DNA from: Promethearchaeota archaeon
GTDB taxonomy: Archaea; Asgardarchaeota; Lokiarchaeia; Sigyniarchaeales; SOKP01
Assembly: GCA_019057865.1 (NCBI GenBank)
Contig: JAHLWP010000006.1
Span: 89,955 to 153,954, forward strand
Length of the DNA: 64,000 nt
Direction: 5' to 3'
Shown: in pieces, positions 16,665 to 25,754 of the stretch
How positions within the stretch are numbered: position 1 is the stretch's first letter
Layout: the number at the start of each line of letters is the position of its first letter
Translations under genes and position numbers: made by a program
Notes under the pieces: generated by a model
Seen by the model: the letters and a program-made list of their open reading frames with translations, nothing else
The model's database searches: none
What the model was told of the DNA's origin: nothing

Positions 16665-17805
16665 TAAAACCATATTCCTTTTTAAATTCATTAATAGGAT
16701 TTTTTTCTGTTATCTGCTGATATCTTGAAATTCTAAATGGTGTCATTTCTACTATATAGCCTTGTAAGTGGTACTTTTCTAATAGAGATATGAAATCATT
16801 ATTTATTGAAATATAAAATGGAATTTTCATATTTTCTCCGTTAAATGATATGAGATTTTGGTTGATTTTTAATTCAGACAATAAAATCTTATGAAACTCT
16901 TCCAAATTCTTTCCTTTCCCCTCTAATTGAGCAAAAACTAAAAGACCTTCTTCGGTTATAACTTCAAATGGTAATTTAATATTTTTTGCCCTTCTAAGGT
17001 ATCTATTTTTCAATTGATAATAATCTTTAGCCATTATAGAGCAGAAATGTATTTTTAAAGAAACAGATGGATATAATTTTTTAATCAGTTTAAAGGCAGT
17101 TTCTTGACTGTTAACTACAGATGCCATTGAGCCTTCCTTCAATTTAAAACCTCTATTTTTTAATGTTTCACTATTAGAAAAACAAAATTCAAATTCATTT
17201 AAATTTATAAAGTCTGCTCCAATATTATCTAAAAAAATTATAAATTCTTCAAGACTTTTTATATAATCTTTATCTGGAATAACTGGTACTTCAGCTCCTA
17301 CATATATTCCCTTATTTAAAGCATTTCTAATATTATCCCATTTTTCTTTAGGTGGATGGAATCTGATTTCATCCAATCCTGCCTTAGCAAGTTCATTAGC
17401 AATAGATTCATCAAAATTTATGCCATTTGTATAAAGATGGACATGGAACCTTTTTCCTTTTTTTAATTTAACATATCTAATGTATTGAAGAGTTTTTTCT
17501 AAATTCAATTCTAAAAGTGGCTCTCCACCAGTTATACTCATTCCTTTTGCACTTATTTTATTAATTTCTTCAACTAACTCCTCTTTCGAGTCTATCTGTA
17601 TCTCATCTGCGTATGTAATATCTTTTCCTCTCCTTTTATCTGAGATAGGACAATACCAAGAACAATGATTAGGCTTTTGGCAAATTCCATTTAAAAATAA
17701 AACTGCTTTAGCTCCTTTTAGACAATATTTACATCCTAAGGGAATCCCTCTTCCTTTGATATAAAATGATTCACTCTCCGCTTCTACTATTTTAGTTTTT
17801 TTCAT
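16654..17805 (-). CDS. Radical SAM protein related to pyruvate formate-lyase activating enzymes (COG2108-like)
   Basis: 383 residues. A Cys-rich lead (LGCKYCLKGAKAVLFLNGIC) is followed by QKPNHCSWYCPIS, giving an unusual C-x5-C-x3-C cluster in place of CxxxCxxC, and then the SAM-binding ITGGEPLLE motif. The rest follows a partial TIM barrel (HVHLYTNGI, DEIRFHPP, YVGAEVPVIPD). This arrangement fits archaeal proteins annotated as related to PFL-activating enzyme; their substrates are unknown. It overlaps the nucleotidyltransferase gene upstream by four bases and the GNAT gene downstream, forming a three-gene unit. Confidence 0.75.
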   Translation of the reverse strand: MKKTKIVEAESESFYIKGRGIPLGCKYCLKGAKAVLFLNGICQKPNHCSWYCPISDKRRGKDITYADEIQIDSKEELVEEINKISAKGMSITGGEPLLELNLEKTLQYIRYVKLKKGKRFHVHLYTNGINFDESIANELAKAGLDEIRFHPPKEKWDNIRNALNKGIYVGAEVPVIPDKDYIKSLEEFIIFLDNIGADFINLNEFEFCFSNSETLKNRGFKLKEGSMASVVNSQETAFKLIKKLYPSVSLKIHFCSIMAKDYYQLKNRYLRRAKNIKLPFEVITEEGLLVFAQLEGKGKNLEEFHKILLSELKINQNLISFNGENMKIPFYISINNDFISLLEKYHLQGYIVEMTPFRISRYQQITEKNPINEFKKEYGFNEN

Positions 17806-18509
17806 CTTTTGAATAATTTTTTTCTTACAATAGATTTTCTATTAGCTAATTTTTTTAATACTTCTTCTGTAGATTCATTAATCTGGATTTCTTTTTTCAA
17901 GAATACTCCTGTTCTTCCATATTTTTCTCTTCTTAAAAGTACATTTTTACGTTCATTAATAGTATTAATACTTATATCTACTTCCTTTGCTGCAATCCCT
18001 TCATTTCCTATAATTGATATTTCTTCATGCCCTTGTAAATTGGGTTTGATTAATACTAATCTTTTATCTATTCCAGCAGCTCTAATATCTGATTTTAATT
18101 GATTTAAATTAATTTTACCTCCAAAATCATAAAATTCTATAAATTTTTTATCAATTTTAGATAAGGGAACAGTTATGGATTCTAATTCGCTTAAATGAAT
18201 ATACAATTTTATTGCATCTAGTGGAGTTGCCATAATAATTTCTCTAAAATAATTTTCAAATCCATTTTTATTTAAGATAAATTCAATCTGAAATACTGGT
18301 ATTTGTGCCAGAAATATTATATCAATATCACTAGCTTTATGGACATCACCACGGGCAATACTTCCATGCACATAAGGTTCAAAATCTCCTTTATTAAATA
18401 TTTCTAATAATTTTATTGCATTCTCTCTTTTTTCTTTTAAGAGAGACCAATGAGTTTTTGGATATGTTATGGTGCTATAATGATCTCTTAAAATTTTTTC
18501 TTTTTTCAT
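17802..18509 (-). CDS. Archaeal minimal nucleotidyltransferase-fold protein
   Basis: 235 residues. The nucleotidyltransferase active-site pattern is clear: YVHGSIARGDVHKASDIDII (about residues 46-65), a GS...G then SDIDI carboxylate pair. The C-terminal half is basic and contains RREKYGRTGVFLKKEI. Archaeal proteins of this type are annotated only as predicted nucleotidyltransferases; substrate and product are not established. It is the first gene of the overlapping unit with the radical SAM and GNAT genes (ATGA-type four-base overlap), so it may supply or modify a substrate for that pathway. Confidence 0.8.
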   Translation of the reverse strand: MKKEKILRDHYSTITYPKTHWSLLKEKRENAIKLLEIFNKGDFEPYVHGSIARGDVHKASDIDIIFLAQIPVFQIEFILNKNGFENYFREIIMATPLDAIKLYIHLSELESITVPLSKIDKKFIEFYDFGGKINLNQLKSDIRAAGIDKRLVLIKPNLQGHEEISIIGNEGIAAKEVDISINTINERKNVLLRREKYGRTGVFLKKEIQINESTEEVLKKLANRKSIVRKKLFKR

Positions 18510-18518
18510 AAACTAATT

Positions 18519-19355
18519 TCAATTTTTCGCTTTTAATAATTTATTCTCTATTAAGCTTATAATCATACCTAAAAGGATGGTTTCATAATAATTAAATGAA
18601 TATTTTGCTTTTTTTATTGTTATTATGTTAAGCTTCTTTTCTTTTTGATGATTGTATAGGCTTAATAATCGCTTTAAGTTTTTATTATTCAAAATAAAAA
18701 TTGATCTTTTACTAAATATTGTATATAATTGCGAATTTAGAGGAGAGGATTTGAATATATCATTATAATTCTTAATATTTTCATTATTTAACTTCGGATT
18801 AATTAATATCATACCACAATTTTTAGGATCAGTTAATATTGATGTGTAAGAGAGAGAGGATTTAGAATAATTTAACAATAGATAATTTAAATTAAATTCT
18901 GAGTCTATTTCTTTAAAAAAATCTATTACAGTTGAAATAAGGTGCCTTATATTATCTAAGAGTGCTTTATCAAACAGATTATTGTTTTTATCAAGCCTAA
19001 TTTTAAGCCTCAAGTTAATAACATTAAAACCATAACTACTTAACCCCTCTGTCAAAATATAAAGTATCCTTTTCTTGTAGTTTGTTCTTAGAATTATTAT
19101 TAATGGTTTTTTGTTAATCTCTTCTCTTAAAGAAAGATTTCTTGTTAAAGTCCATTTACTAGTAGATATTGATTGATTATTGATTTCTAATGGTGGTTTA
19201 CGATAAGAAATAAATTCTAATGCTTCATTGGAAAAAGAAAATCTCCAGCGATGAGTTAGCTTATATAACTTAACACCTAGTAATAATAAAATTAATAGGA
19301 CAATTATGATGGTATCAATAAATATCCAATCCAATTGAAAAATGTCATTTGACAT
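18519..19355 (-). CDS. Membrane-anchored protein, possibly a degenerate alpha/beta-hydrolase fold
   Basis: 278 residues with one N-terminal membrane helix (IFIDTIIIVLLILLLLGVKL), then a soluble domain. The strand-turn pattern KPLIIILRTNYKKRILYILT, then YGFNVINLRLKIRL, then NYLLLNYSKSSLSY resembles an alpha/beta hydrolase. In that fold NYSKSS would sit at the nucleophile elbow, but the canonical GxSxG is absent and no catalytic Asp/His pair is evident. It could be an inactive or strongly diverged member. The upstream gene in this direction is cutA, 24 bases away. Confidence 0.5.
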   Translation of the reverse strand: MSNDIFQLDWIFIDTIIIVLLILLLLGVKLYKLTHRWRFSFSNEALEFISYRKPPLEINNQSISTSKWTLTRNLSLREEINKKPLIIILRTNYKKRILYILTEGLSSYGFNVINLRLKIRLDKNNNLFDKALLDNIRHLISTVIDFFKEIDSEFNLNYLLLNYSKSSLSYTSILTDPKNCGMILINPKLNNENIKNYNDIFKSSPLNSQLYTIFSKRSIFILNNKNLKRLLSLYNHQKEKKLNIITIKKAKYSFNYYETILLGMIISLIENKLLKAKN

Positions 19356-19379
19356 AATTTTAAAAGTTTATAAATTAAA

Positions 19380-19694
19380 TCATTCTACAACTTCTCTAAT
19401 CCAATTTAAATAAGTTTCAGAACCCTTTTCTATTTTAAGGCCAATGCATTCTGGTTCTGAATAGGAATGAATTTCGTTAACTTTTCGAATTAATAGATCA
19501 CTTTTCTCTTCTACTGTTTTGATTAGTAGTAGATATTCATTGTCTTCTTCAATTTTTCCCTTCCATTTATATAGAGAAAAAATATCTTTTATTATATTGA
19601 CACAAGCAGCTAGTTTATTCTCAACTAAAATTCTTGCAATTCTTTGTCCTTCTTCAAAATTGGGCACGGTAACCAAGAATAGGTAAAAATTCAT
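19380..19694 (-). CDS. cutA: CutA-like trimeric protein
   Basis: 104 residues, the family length. Seen: the N-terminal strand FYLFLVTVPNFEEGQRIA, the hallmark NKLAACVNIIK, the strand SLYKWKGKIEEDNEYLLLIKT, and the closing PECIGLKIEKGSETYLNWI. CutA proteins form very stable trimers of ferredoxin-like fold and bind divalent metals; the name reflects copper tolerance in bacteria, but the physiological role in archaea is unclear. It starts at ATG with a long AT-rich leader region upstream (19695-19930, no further gene seen). Confidence 0.93.
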   Translation of the reverse strand: MNFYLFLVTVPNFEEGQRIARILVENKLAACVNIIKDIFSLYKWKGKIEEDNEYLLLIKTVEEKSDLLIRKVNEIHSYSEPECIGLKIEKGSETYLNWIREVVE

Positions 19695-19930
19695 TTTAAA
19701 TATTGCTTTTCTATAATTACTTATGAGTAATGAATTAATTAGGAATTAATTGTTTTTCTATTATTTATCTTTACATTTAATTATTAAAGAATTATGAAAT
19801 AAGATAAATGATAACTTCTTTTACTTATAAAGAAATTTAAATTAGTAAAGTATTATTAAATATACAATTAGAATATTTTTTAAAAATAATAATCAAGTGA
19901 AAAACTGAAAATAAGAGGTGAAATAACCGT

Positions 19931-20656
19931 TTGATTCACAATCTATACCTTATAGATCAAATATCGGGTATTTGCCTAATCCATCGGAAGTATGGGACGA
20001 TAGAATTTAATCAAGATTTAGTTAGTGGTTTTCTTACCGCCTTAAAGGATTTTAGCGTCGAATTCTCGAAGGGATCGGGGGAATTGAAGATAATTGATAT
20101 GAGAGTGTTCTATTTGCTGCTTGTTTTTCAGGAGGGAGTACTATGTACGGTAGCAGCGGATAAGAATGACGATGCTAAAATTGCGCATAAAGCATTAACA
20201 GAGATTATTAATAGATTTGCTAATAGATTTAGAGGTGAGCTTGACAATTGGTCGGGGGATGTCAGAATATTTCGAGATTTTGAAGGAATAATCGATGAGA
20301 TTTTACAGACTGGAAAAGTTGCTGAATTAAAGCTAAAGATTCCGATATTAAAGATATTTGAGAGGGATTTTCGCAAAACACAGAAGCAAATAGCTAAGAA
20401 AGGATTAGTGATTTCTGAAGAAGATTTGCGAGAGGTTACTGATAAGAAGCCAGAGTGGACATCGAACAGATTACCTAAACAAATAATTACTCAGGGATTC
20501 TTAGATAAGCAAGAATTCAAAATAGCTCACTTAGCGGATGGTTTCCATACATTGTCTGAGATTGCAGAAGAATCAGGGCGACCGGAGTCGGAGATACAGA
20601 GGATTATGGACAGTTTGGATGATTTAGAATTGCTCTCTTTTATAGAAATAAAATAA
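19931..20656 (+). CDS. Longin/roadblock-like domain protein with C-terminal winged helix
   Basis: 241 residues from TTG, preceded by a strong GAGGTGA ribosome-binding site at 19915-19921. The N-terminal 125 residues alternate strands and helices like longin/profilin-fold proteins: IHNLYLIDQISGICLIHRKY, then FYLLLVFQEGVLCTVAADKN, then a long helix KIAHKALTEIINRFANRF. The last 65 residues form a winged helix (FKIAHLADGFHTLSEIAEES, then IMDSLDDLELL). Such proteins are abundant in Asgard archaea and are thought to work with small GTPases; here the partner is unknown. It stands alone on the plus strand. Its third positions look less A/T-biased than its neighbours', which may mean high expression. 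Confidence 0.6.
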   Translation: MIHNLYLIDQISGICLIHRKYGTIEFNQDLVSGFLTALKDFSVEFSKGSGELKIIDMRVFYLLLVFQEGVLCTVAADKNDDAKIAHKALTEIINRFANRFRGELDNWSGDVRIFRDFEGIIDEILQTGKVAELKLKIPILKIFERDFRKTQKQIAKKGLVISEEDLREVTDKKPEWTSNRLPKQIITQGFLDKQEFKIAHLADGFHTLSEIAEESGRPESEIQRIMDSLDDLELLSFIEIK

Positions 20657-20781
20657 GATATTAATCTATTTAATAAGGAAATCACATTCTATTTTTATCA
20701 ATTTACTGAATTCTTCATTTCACTAAATTTTCACTAAATTTTATAAAACTAAATCAAAAAGTTTTTGAAAATTTATTTCTT

Positions 20782-22266
20782 ATGAAATTTAAGATGAATG
20801 TTAATAAGATTGAAGAAAATATTTATGAAATAGCTCCTAAAACTTTAATGGTACGAATTCGAGGGAAAATTGAAAAATTTCAGATGAATGTACCAGTTCA
20901 TATATACGCTAATGATTATATTTTAGAAAAAATAAGATCAGATCGAACTTTAGATCAAATTACTAATGTTGCATGTTTATCTGGGATACAGAAGCACGCT
21001 ATTGCACTTTCAGATGCTCATCAAGGATATGGATTTTGTATTGGAGGAGTTGCAGGTACAGACGCAGAAGATGGTATGATTTCTCCTGGGGGTGTAGGTT
21101 ATGATATAAATTGTGGTGTAAGATTATTAAGATCTAATTTAATGCTTAATGATGTTCGAAATATACTTCCAAGTTTATTAAATACAATATTTAAAAATAT
21201 TCCTTCAGGATTAGGATCTAAAGGTAAATTAAATATTAGTTATTCAGATTTAGATAATGTTTTAAACGATGGAATGAATTGGGCTCTAGATAAAGGCTAT
21301 GCAAATGAAGAGGACCTTAAACATTGTGAAGAAGAGGGTTGTTTAATGGGTGCTGATGCCAAATTAATATCCCAAAAGGCTAAACAACGAGCAATTAAAC
21401 AGCTTGGATCATTAGGAAGTGGAAATCATTTTCTTGAGATTCAAAAAGTTGATGAAATCTATAACGAAAAGATCGCTAAAGAGCTAGGAATCATTAAGAA
21501 AAATCAGATCACTATTATGATACATACGGGAAGTAGAGCTTTAGGACATCAAGTTTGTACAGATTCCCTACGGAACATTGAACAGGCAATGCATAAATAT
21601 AATGTTAAGGTTCCAGATAGAGAATTAGCTTGTGTTCCAGCGAATACTCCTGAAGCAAAAAATTACTTGTCTAGTATGGCATGTGCGGCTAATTTTGGCT
21701 TTACTAACCGTCAATTAATTACTCATTGGATAAGAGAATCGTTTCAAAATTCATTTAAAAAAGATTTTGATGCATTAGATTTACATTTAATTTATGGTGT
21801 ATGTCATAATATTTTAAAGATAGAAGAACATGAAATTAATGGTAAAAAAATGAAATTGAACGTGCATCGAAAAGGGGCAACAAGAGCATTTCCCCCAGGA
21901 CATCCAGATTTATCTAATGATTATAAATCGATAGGACAACCTGTTTTAATTCCGGGAACGATGGGTTCTGCTTCATATTTATGTGTTGGTAAACCAAAAG
22001 CTATGGATCTCTCATTTGGTTCTACTGCTCATGGTTCTGGAAGAATGATGTCAAGAACAAAAGCTAAAAAAAAATATTGGGGTACACAAGTAAAAGAGGA
22101 CTTAGCAAAAAAAGGAATTTTAGTAAAAAGCGCTTCAATGAAGATATTAGCGGAAGAAGCGCCTGGAGCATATAAAGATATTGACCAAGTTGTACAAGTC
22201 AGTCATAATCTTGAAATTATTGAAAAGATTGTCAAACTAGTTCCTATAGGTGTAGTGAAGGGTTAA
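20782..22266 (+). CDS. rtcB: RtcB tRNA-splicing RNA ligase
   Basis: 494 residues, normal length with no intein. Seen: GGVGYDINCGVRLLR (metal-binding region), SGNHFLEIQ, HTGSRALGHQVC, and near the end FGSTAHGSGRMMSRTKAKK, which contains the His that becomes GMP-linked during ligation. RtcB joins 2',3'-cyclic phosphate and 5'-OH RNA ends in GTP- and manganese-dependent steps and completes tRNA splicing in archaea. Its cofactor archease is the next gene, facing it tail to tail with 15 bases between. Intron-bearing tRNA genes elsewhere in the window are its expected substrates. Confidence 0.97.
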   Translation: MKFKMNVNKIEENIYEIAPKTLMVRIRGKIEKFQMNVPVHIYANDYILEKIRSDRTLDQITNVACLSGIQKHAIALSDAHQGYGFCIGGVAGTDAEDGMISPGGVGYDINCGVRLLRSNLMLNDVRNILPSLLNTIFKNIPSGLGSKGKLNISYSDLDNVLNDGMNWALDKGYANEEDLKHCEEEGCLMGADAKLISQKAKQRAIKQLGSLGSGNHFLEIQKVDEIYNEKIAKELGIIKKNQITIMIHTGSRALGHQVCTDSLRNIEQAMHKYNVKVPDRELACVPANTPEAKNYLSSMACAANFGFTNRQLITHWIRESFQNSFKKDFDALDLHLIYGVCHNILKIEEHEINGKKMKLNVHRKGATRAFPPGHPDLSNDYKSIGQPVLIPGTMGSASYLCVGKPKAMDLSFGSTAHGSGRMMSRTKAKKKYWGTQVKEDLAKKGILVKSASMKILAEEAPGAYKDIDQVVQVSHNLEIIEKIVKLVPIGVVKG

Positions 22267-22281
22267 AATCTTTAATTTGAA

Positions 22282-22719
22282 TTAAATATCAAAAACAATA
22301 TTTATTTTGACTTTATTCTTTTTTTCTTCAATATCCATAAAAGAATATGTTATTGCTTTTACTTCTGTTCCAATTTTATGTTTTTTCTTATCAAATTTCT
22401 CTCCTTTTAAAAGTGCCTGTAATTTATATCTGTTTTTGCTTTTTTTAATTGTTTGTACTATTATATCACCAAATACTAAATCATAAACATCAAATAAATA
22501 AAGAAATTCAGAAAGGAAATCAAAGAGCAAGGCTTCTTTATCTTCTGCTTCAATTTGAATTTTTTTTTCTATTTTTGGTGAAATTTGGTCTAAATCTGGA
22601 GTAATAGTAGTCATTAAACTTAGAGCTGTTTGAGAAAAAGCCTCCTCTAAATTAGAACCCCAACTCTTGACACTCACATCTGCGGTATGATCTAGAAACT
22701 TAAAACCTACTTGTTTCAT
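22282..22719 (-). CDS. Archease, RtcB activator
   Basis: 145 residues, full length. Seen: GFKFLDHTADVSVKSWG at the N-terminus (the metal-binding Asp-His-Thr-Ala-Asp signature), EALLFDFLSEFLYLFD in the middle, and GTEVKAITYSF near the end, all conserved in archease. The protein speeds RtcB guanylylation and allows multiple turnovers. It is convergent with rtcB, so the two are not in one operon despite their shared role; coordinated expression would need separate promoters. Confidence 0.95.
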   Translation of the reverse strand: MKQVGFKFLDHTADVSVKSWGSNLEEAFSQTALSLMTTITPDLDQISPKIEKKIQIEAEDKEALLFDFLSEFLYLFDVYDLVFGDIIVQTIKKSKNRYKLQALLKGEKFDKKKHKIGTEVKAITYSFMDIEEKKNKVKINIVFDI

Positions 22720-22834
22720 CTTTTATAAATAATATTTATGAATATCAATCAATAAACATTTTTATTTAATTATCTTCTTAGTTTTTAGAAAGATTTTTCT
22801 AGAAGTTTTTAAAACTATTCAGAGAAATCTTAAT

Positions 22835-23335
22835 ATGCTTTACACAATTCTCGATGATTTAATTTATTATCAAATTATCCATTTCCGTAAAAGATTTTCT
22901 AATAAAGAACTTCTACTTTTTAAGTATTTTCATGAAAGAACTAAAGTTTATCCCCAGAATGTTATCATAATAGGGAAATTTGTATTCTTTTTTGTTAGAA
23001 ATGAATATTATTTTAAAGCAAATAAGAATTTAAAATATATAAGAAGGCAGTTCCAAGATAAAAAACTAATAATAATTAGAGCAGAAAACACTTTAATTAA
23101 ATTATTAATAGGATTTTTCCCAGATCTTTACATACATAATATTGCGATAGAAATGAATGCATTCACGGGTAAAAAGTATATAGTAGTTGGAGTTCTTTCT
23201 TATCGCGAAAGAGCAATTGCTATCGGGTGTAAGGGAGATTATATTAAAGCTGTAAATAGATTATTAGAAAATTTCGTAATTTTTGAAAATAATGGTACTC
23301 CTATTAAAATAGTATGTAAGGTTGTTAGTTTATAA
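22835..23335 (+). CDS. KH-domain RNA-binding protein, NusA-like C-terminal half
   Basis: 166 residues. The C-terminal half carries a type II KH signature: SYRERAIAIGCKGDYIKAVN, where GCKG is the GxxG RNA-contact loop, followed by a basic helix. The sequence around it (IAIEMNAFTGKKYIVVGVLS) resembles the strand pairing of NusA KH domains. The N-terminal 80 residues are hydrophobic and basic (IIHFRKRFSNKELLLFKYF), of unknown fold. It probably binds RNA; whether it acts in transcription like NusA or on ribosomes is open. It begins 115 bases from the divergent archease start. Confidence 0.6.
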   Translation: MLYTILDDLIYYQIIHFRKRFSNKELLLFKYFHERTKVYPQNVIIIGKFVFFFVRNEYYFKANKNLKYIRRQFQDKKLIIIRAENTLIKLLIGFFPDLYIHNIAIEMNAFTGKKYIVVGVLSYRERAIAIGCKGDYIKAVNRLLENFVIFENNGTPIKIVCKVVSL

Positions 23336-23343
23336 TCTCAATT

Positions 23344-24114
23344 TTACCACGGAACATCCTTCAAACCAATTACATAGGCGATAGTATTTGCTATAATGCT
23401 AACTGCCGGAGTTATTATGAGCAAAAAGATGATAATATGAATATCTGGTATTAAAAATAAGCGCGGTGAAATGAATCCTGGAACAGAAACAAAAAGTAAT
23501 GCCATTATGGCAAAATCTAACTGGTCTACAATCCAAAAAGGAGCTCCACTCTTAATATCAAATCTTCTTTTTAAAAAAGAACCAAATAAATCACCCAAAA
23601 CGGCACCATAGGAAGCTAATAAGATTCGGATTATTAACACTAAGAAATTTACAGGAATTTGTCCTCCTTTAAAATAGTATTCAAATATTTTTACATCATC
23701 ATAAAGAAGGTATTGTCCTTGAGCAGCAGCATCAACAATAACTTCTTTTATAGGAGCCCATATGATTGTAAAAAGTAGAAAAAGGAAAAAGGAAATTGGA
23801 ATGCCAATATATAAAGGTCCTTTTAAACCATTCCAAGTTTTATGATCTCCAAATATTCTCCTTCCATCGCGAAAAGTTCGTCCACCGTCAATGGGTTTAC
23901 CCCCACCAGTAATTACCATTGATGCGTTAGATATATAAGCAGGCACAATTAGTAATAAGCTAAATATTAAAAGTGCAATCCAATCTGCCCATTTAAACAA
24001 AACTGAAATTACAACATAATCTGCTAAAATTAAGAAGGCAAATAATAGTGCTAAAATTATTGCTATTTTTTTATTATTTTTCTCCGCTTCACTTAAAGTA
24101 TGATTAATAGACAA
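23344..24114 (-). CDS. carS: CDP-archaeol synthase (CarS)
   Basis: 256 residues, integral membrane. Five or six hydrophobic segments surround the conserved loops: SNASMVITGGGKPIDGGRTF then GRRIFGDHKTWNGL, and AVLGDLFGSFLKRRFDIKSG followed by PFWIVDQLDF. These match the CarS family, which activates archaetidic acid (digeranylgeranylglyceryl phosphate) with CTP to give CDP-archaeol, the precursor of archaeal polar lipids. This is direct evidence for ether-lipid membranes in the source organism. It is convergent with the KH gene (eight bases apart). Confidence 0.93.
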   Translation of the reverse strand: MSINHTLSEAEKNNKKIAIILALLFAFLILADYVVISVLFKWADWIALLIFSLLLIVPAYISNASMVITGGGKPIDGGRTFRDGRRIFGDHKTWNGLKGPLYIGIPISFFLFLLFTIIWAPIKEVIVDAAAQGQYLLYDDVKIFEYYFKGGQIPVNFLVLIIRILLASYGAVLGDLFGSFLKRRFDIKSGAPFWIVDQLDFAIMALLFVSVPGFISPRLFLIPDIHIIIFLLIITPAVSIIANTIAYVIGLKDVPW

Positions 24115-24446
24115 TTTAATATATAACCTTAATAAAAACGATTATTTTATTGGAATAATTGTGTATTTAATCAAATATTTAATTGAATTAAATATTTTTT
24201 AATGATTGGATGGTTAATAAGATCTTAATAAATATTGCTCAATAAATAATTATCCTTTAAAAGCCTGACAATAATATTATAAATTATTGAAAAGATTTAA
24301 CAAAAGCAGCTATTAAATCGTTAACATTTTTCTATTAATTTTAAGATTAATAATTAACTTTATAAATGCAATAGAAATAGTTCTTGTGTTAATTAATTTC
24401 GAATGGAAAAATTTTGATAAAAATTGTGAATCAATGGTGCCAATAA
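24115..24446. other. AT-rich gap upstream of orc1/cdc6, possible origin region
   Basis: 332 bases without a gene, almost wholly A/T. The clearest structure is the perfect inverted repeat AAATATTTAATT-G-AATTAAATATTT at 24173-24197. It lies between divergent genes (carS on the left, orc1/cdc6 on the right), so promoters for both must be here. Archaeal origins often lie next to orc1/cdc6, and an AT-rich palindrome would suit an unwinding element, but I could not identify convincing ORB repeats with the usual G-rich element. Confidence 0.3.
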
Positions 24447-25754
24447 TTGTTGAAAAATCATAGTAATGATCATCAATTTAATATAGATAAATTTTACAAG
24501 AATTATCTTAAAGGACCCAGAATTTTTAATAATCGCGACGCATTGGAATCATCATATATTCCAGAAGAACTACCACACCGAGATATTCAAATAAAAGATA
24601 TTGCTGAAAAAACGGCATGTGCTTTATTAGGCGATACTCCTCCAAGTTTTTTATGTTATGGTATGACAGGAACTGGTAAAACTGCAACTATAAGATATGT
24701 GAGCCAAAAATTGGCACAGCAATGCTCAGAGCTAAAGCCTTGGTGGGTTTATATTAATTGTAATATTGTATCTACTCCTTATCGTATTTTAGCTCATATT
24801 TATAACACAATTTCACGAGAGGAGAAAATTCCACCTACTGGACTTCCAAAAGATATTATTTTCAAAAAACTACTAGGTTTACTAGACTCAAAAGTTGGGA
24901 ATTCAATCTGCTTCTTAGTATTAGACGAAATAGATATTTTAGTAAATAAAAAAGGCGGAAATGAAATTTTATATGATCTTACTAGATTAAATGAAAACTT
25001 AGATAAATGTAAAACAAGTCTTATTGGAATTTCTAATAAATTGAAGTTTAAAGAAAACCTAGATCCAAGAATATTATCAAGTTTAGGCGAAGAACATATA
25101 GTTTTTCCTTCTTATAATGCAAGTGAATTAAGAGACATTCTAAATAATAGAGCAAAAATAGCTTTTCTTGAAGGTGTGTTAAAGGAAGATGTTATACCTT
25201 TATGTGCAGCTTTTGCAGCTAAAGAACATGGAGATGCTAGAAAAGCTCTTCAATTGTTAAGAAAAGCAGGAGAATTGGCTGAGAGAAGCCAAAATAAAAT
25301 AATATCTTCAAAGTATGTTGAAAAAGCTCAAGCTGATTTAGAAAATGATTATATTATTGAATATATAAGAGGAATTCCATTACAGGCGCAAATAATCTTA
25401 ACAACAGTATATTTAATTTCTAAATTTAGTCCTGAGCATATTATTATATCTGGTGATATTTATGAAATTCATTCAGAAATAAAGAGATTAATTCCAAATA
25501 TTAGACAATTAACAAAAAGAAGAATAAGTGATTATATAAATGCATTAACTTTAGCTGGAATAATCTCTGCTGAAGTTAAGTCAATGGGTCATTATGGAAG
25601 AACTAAAATAATTAAACTAGATATTGAAATAAAATTATTAGAAAGTGTACTTTCTGAAATTGAAAAAATTAAGGGTATTTTAAATTATAAACCGATTTTA
25701 TTGCAATCAGATAAAGTTAAACTAAAGGATAATATTTTTAAAAAGTTGATTTAA
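24447..25754 (+). CDS. Orc1/Cdc6 replication initiator
   Basis: 435 residues from TTG 24447. AAA+ motifs: YGMTGTGKTATIRYVSQ (Walker A), CFLVLDEIDILV (Walker B), then sensor region IGISNKLKFKENLDPRI. The ISM/lid region (HGDARKALQLLRKAGELAE) and a C-terminal winged helix (about residues 310-415, ending RTKIIKLDIEIKLLESVL) complete the family architecture. It recognises origins and helps load MCM. Its neighbours are both subunits of DNA polymerase D, making this a replication neighbourhood. Its last four bases overlap the convergent SWIM gene. Confidence 0.93.
   Translation: MLKNHSNDHQFNIDKFYKNYLKGPRIFNNRDALESSYIPEELPHRDIQIKDIAEKTACALLGDTPPSFLCYGMTGTGKTATIRYVSQKLAQQCSELKPWWVYINCNIVSTPYRILAHIYNTISREEKIPPTGLPKDIIFKKLLGLLDSKVGNSICFLVLDEIDILVNKKGGNEILYDLTRLNENLDKCKTSLIGISNKLKFKENLDPRILSSLGEEHIVFPSYNASELRDILNNRAKIAFLEGVLKEDVIPLCAAFAAKEHGDARKALQLLRKAGELAERSQNKIISSKYVEKAQADLENDYIIEYIRGIPLQAQIILTTVYLISKFSPEHIIISGDIYEIHSEIKRLIPNIRQLTKRRISDYINALTLAGIISAEVKSMGHYGRTKIIKLDIEIKLLESVLSEIEKIKGILNYKPILLQSDKVKLKDNIFKKLI

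Noticed and set aside
20782..22266. Intein in RtcB, DP2 or NrdD
   Set aside because: These are frequent archaeal intein hosts, but the conserved motifs here are continuous and lengths are normal.
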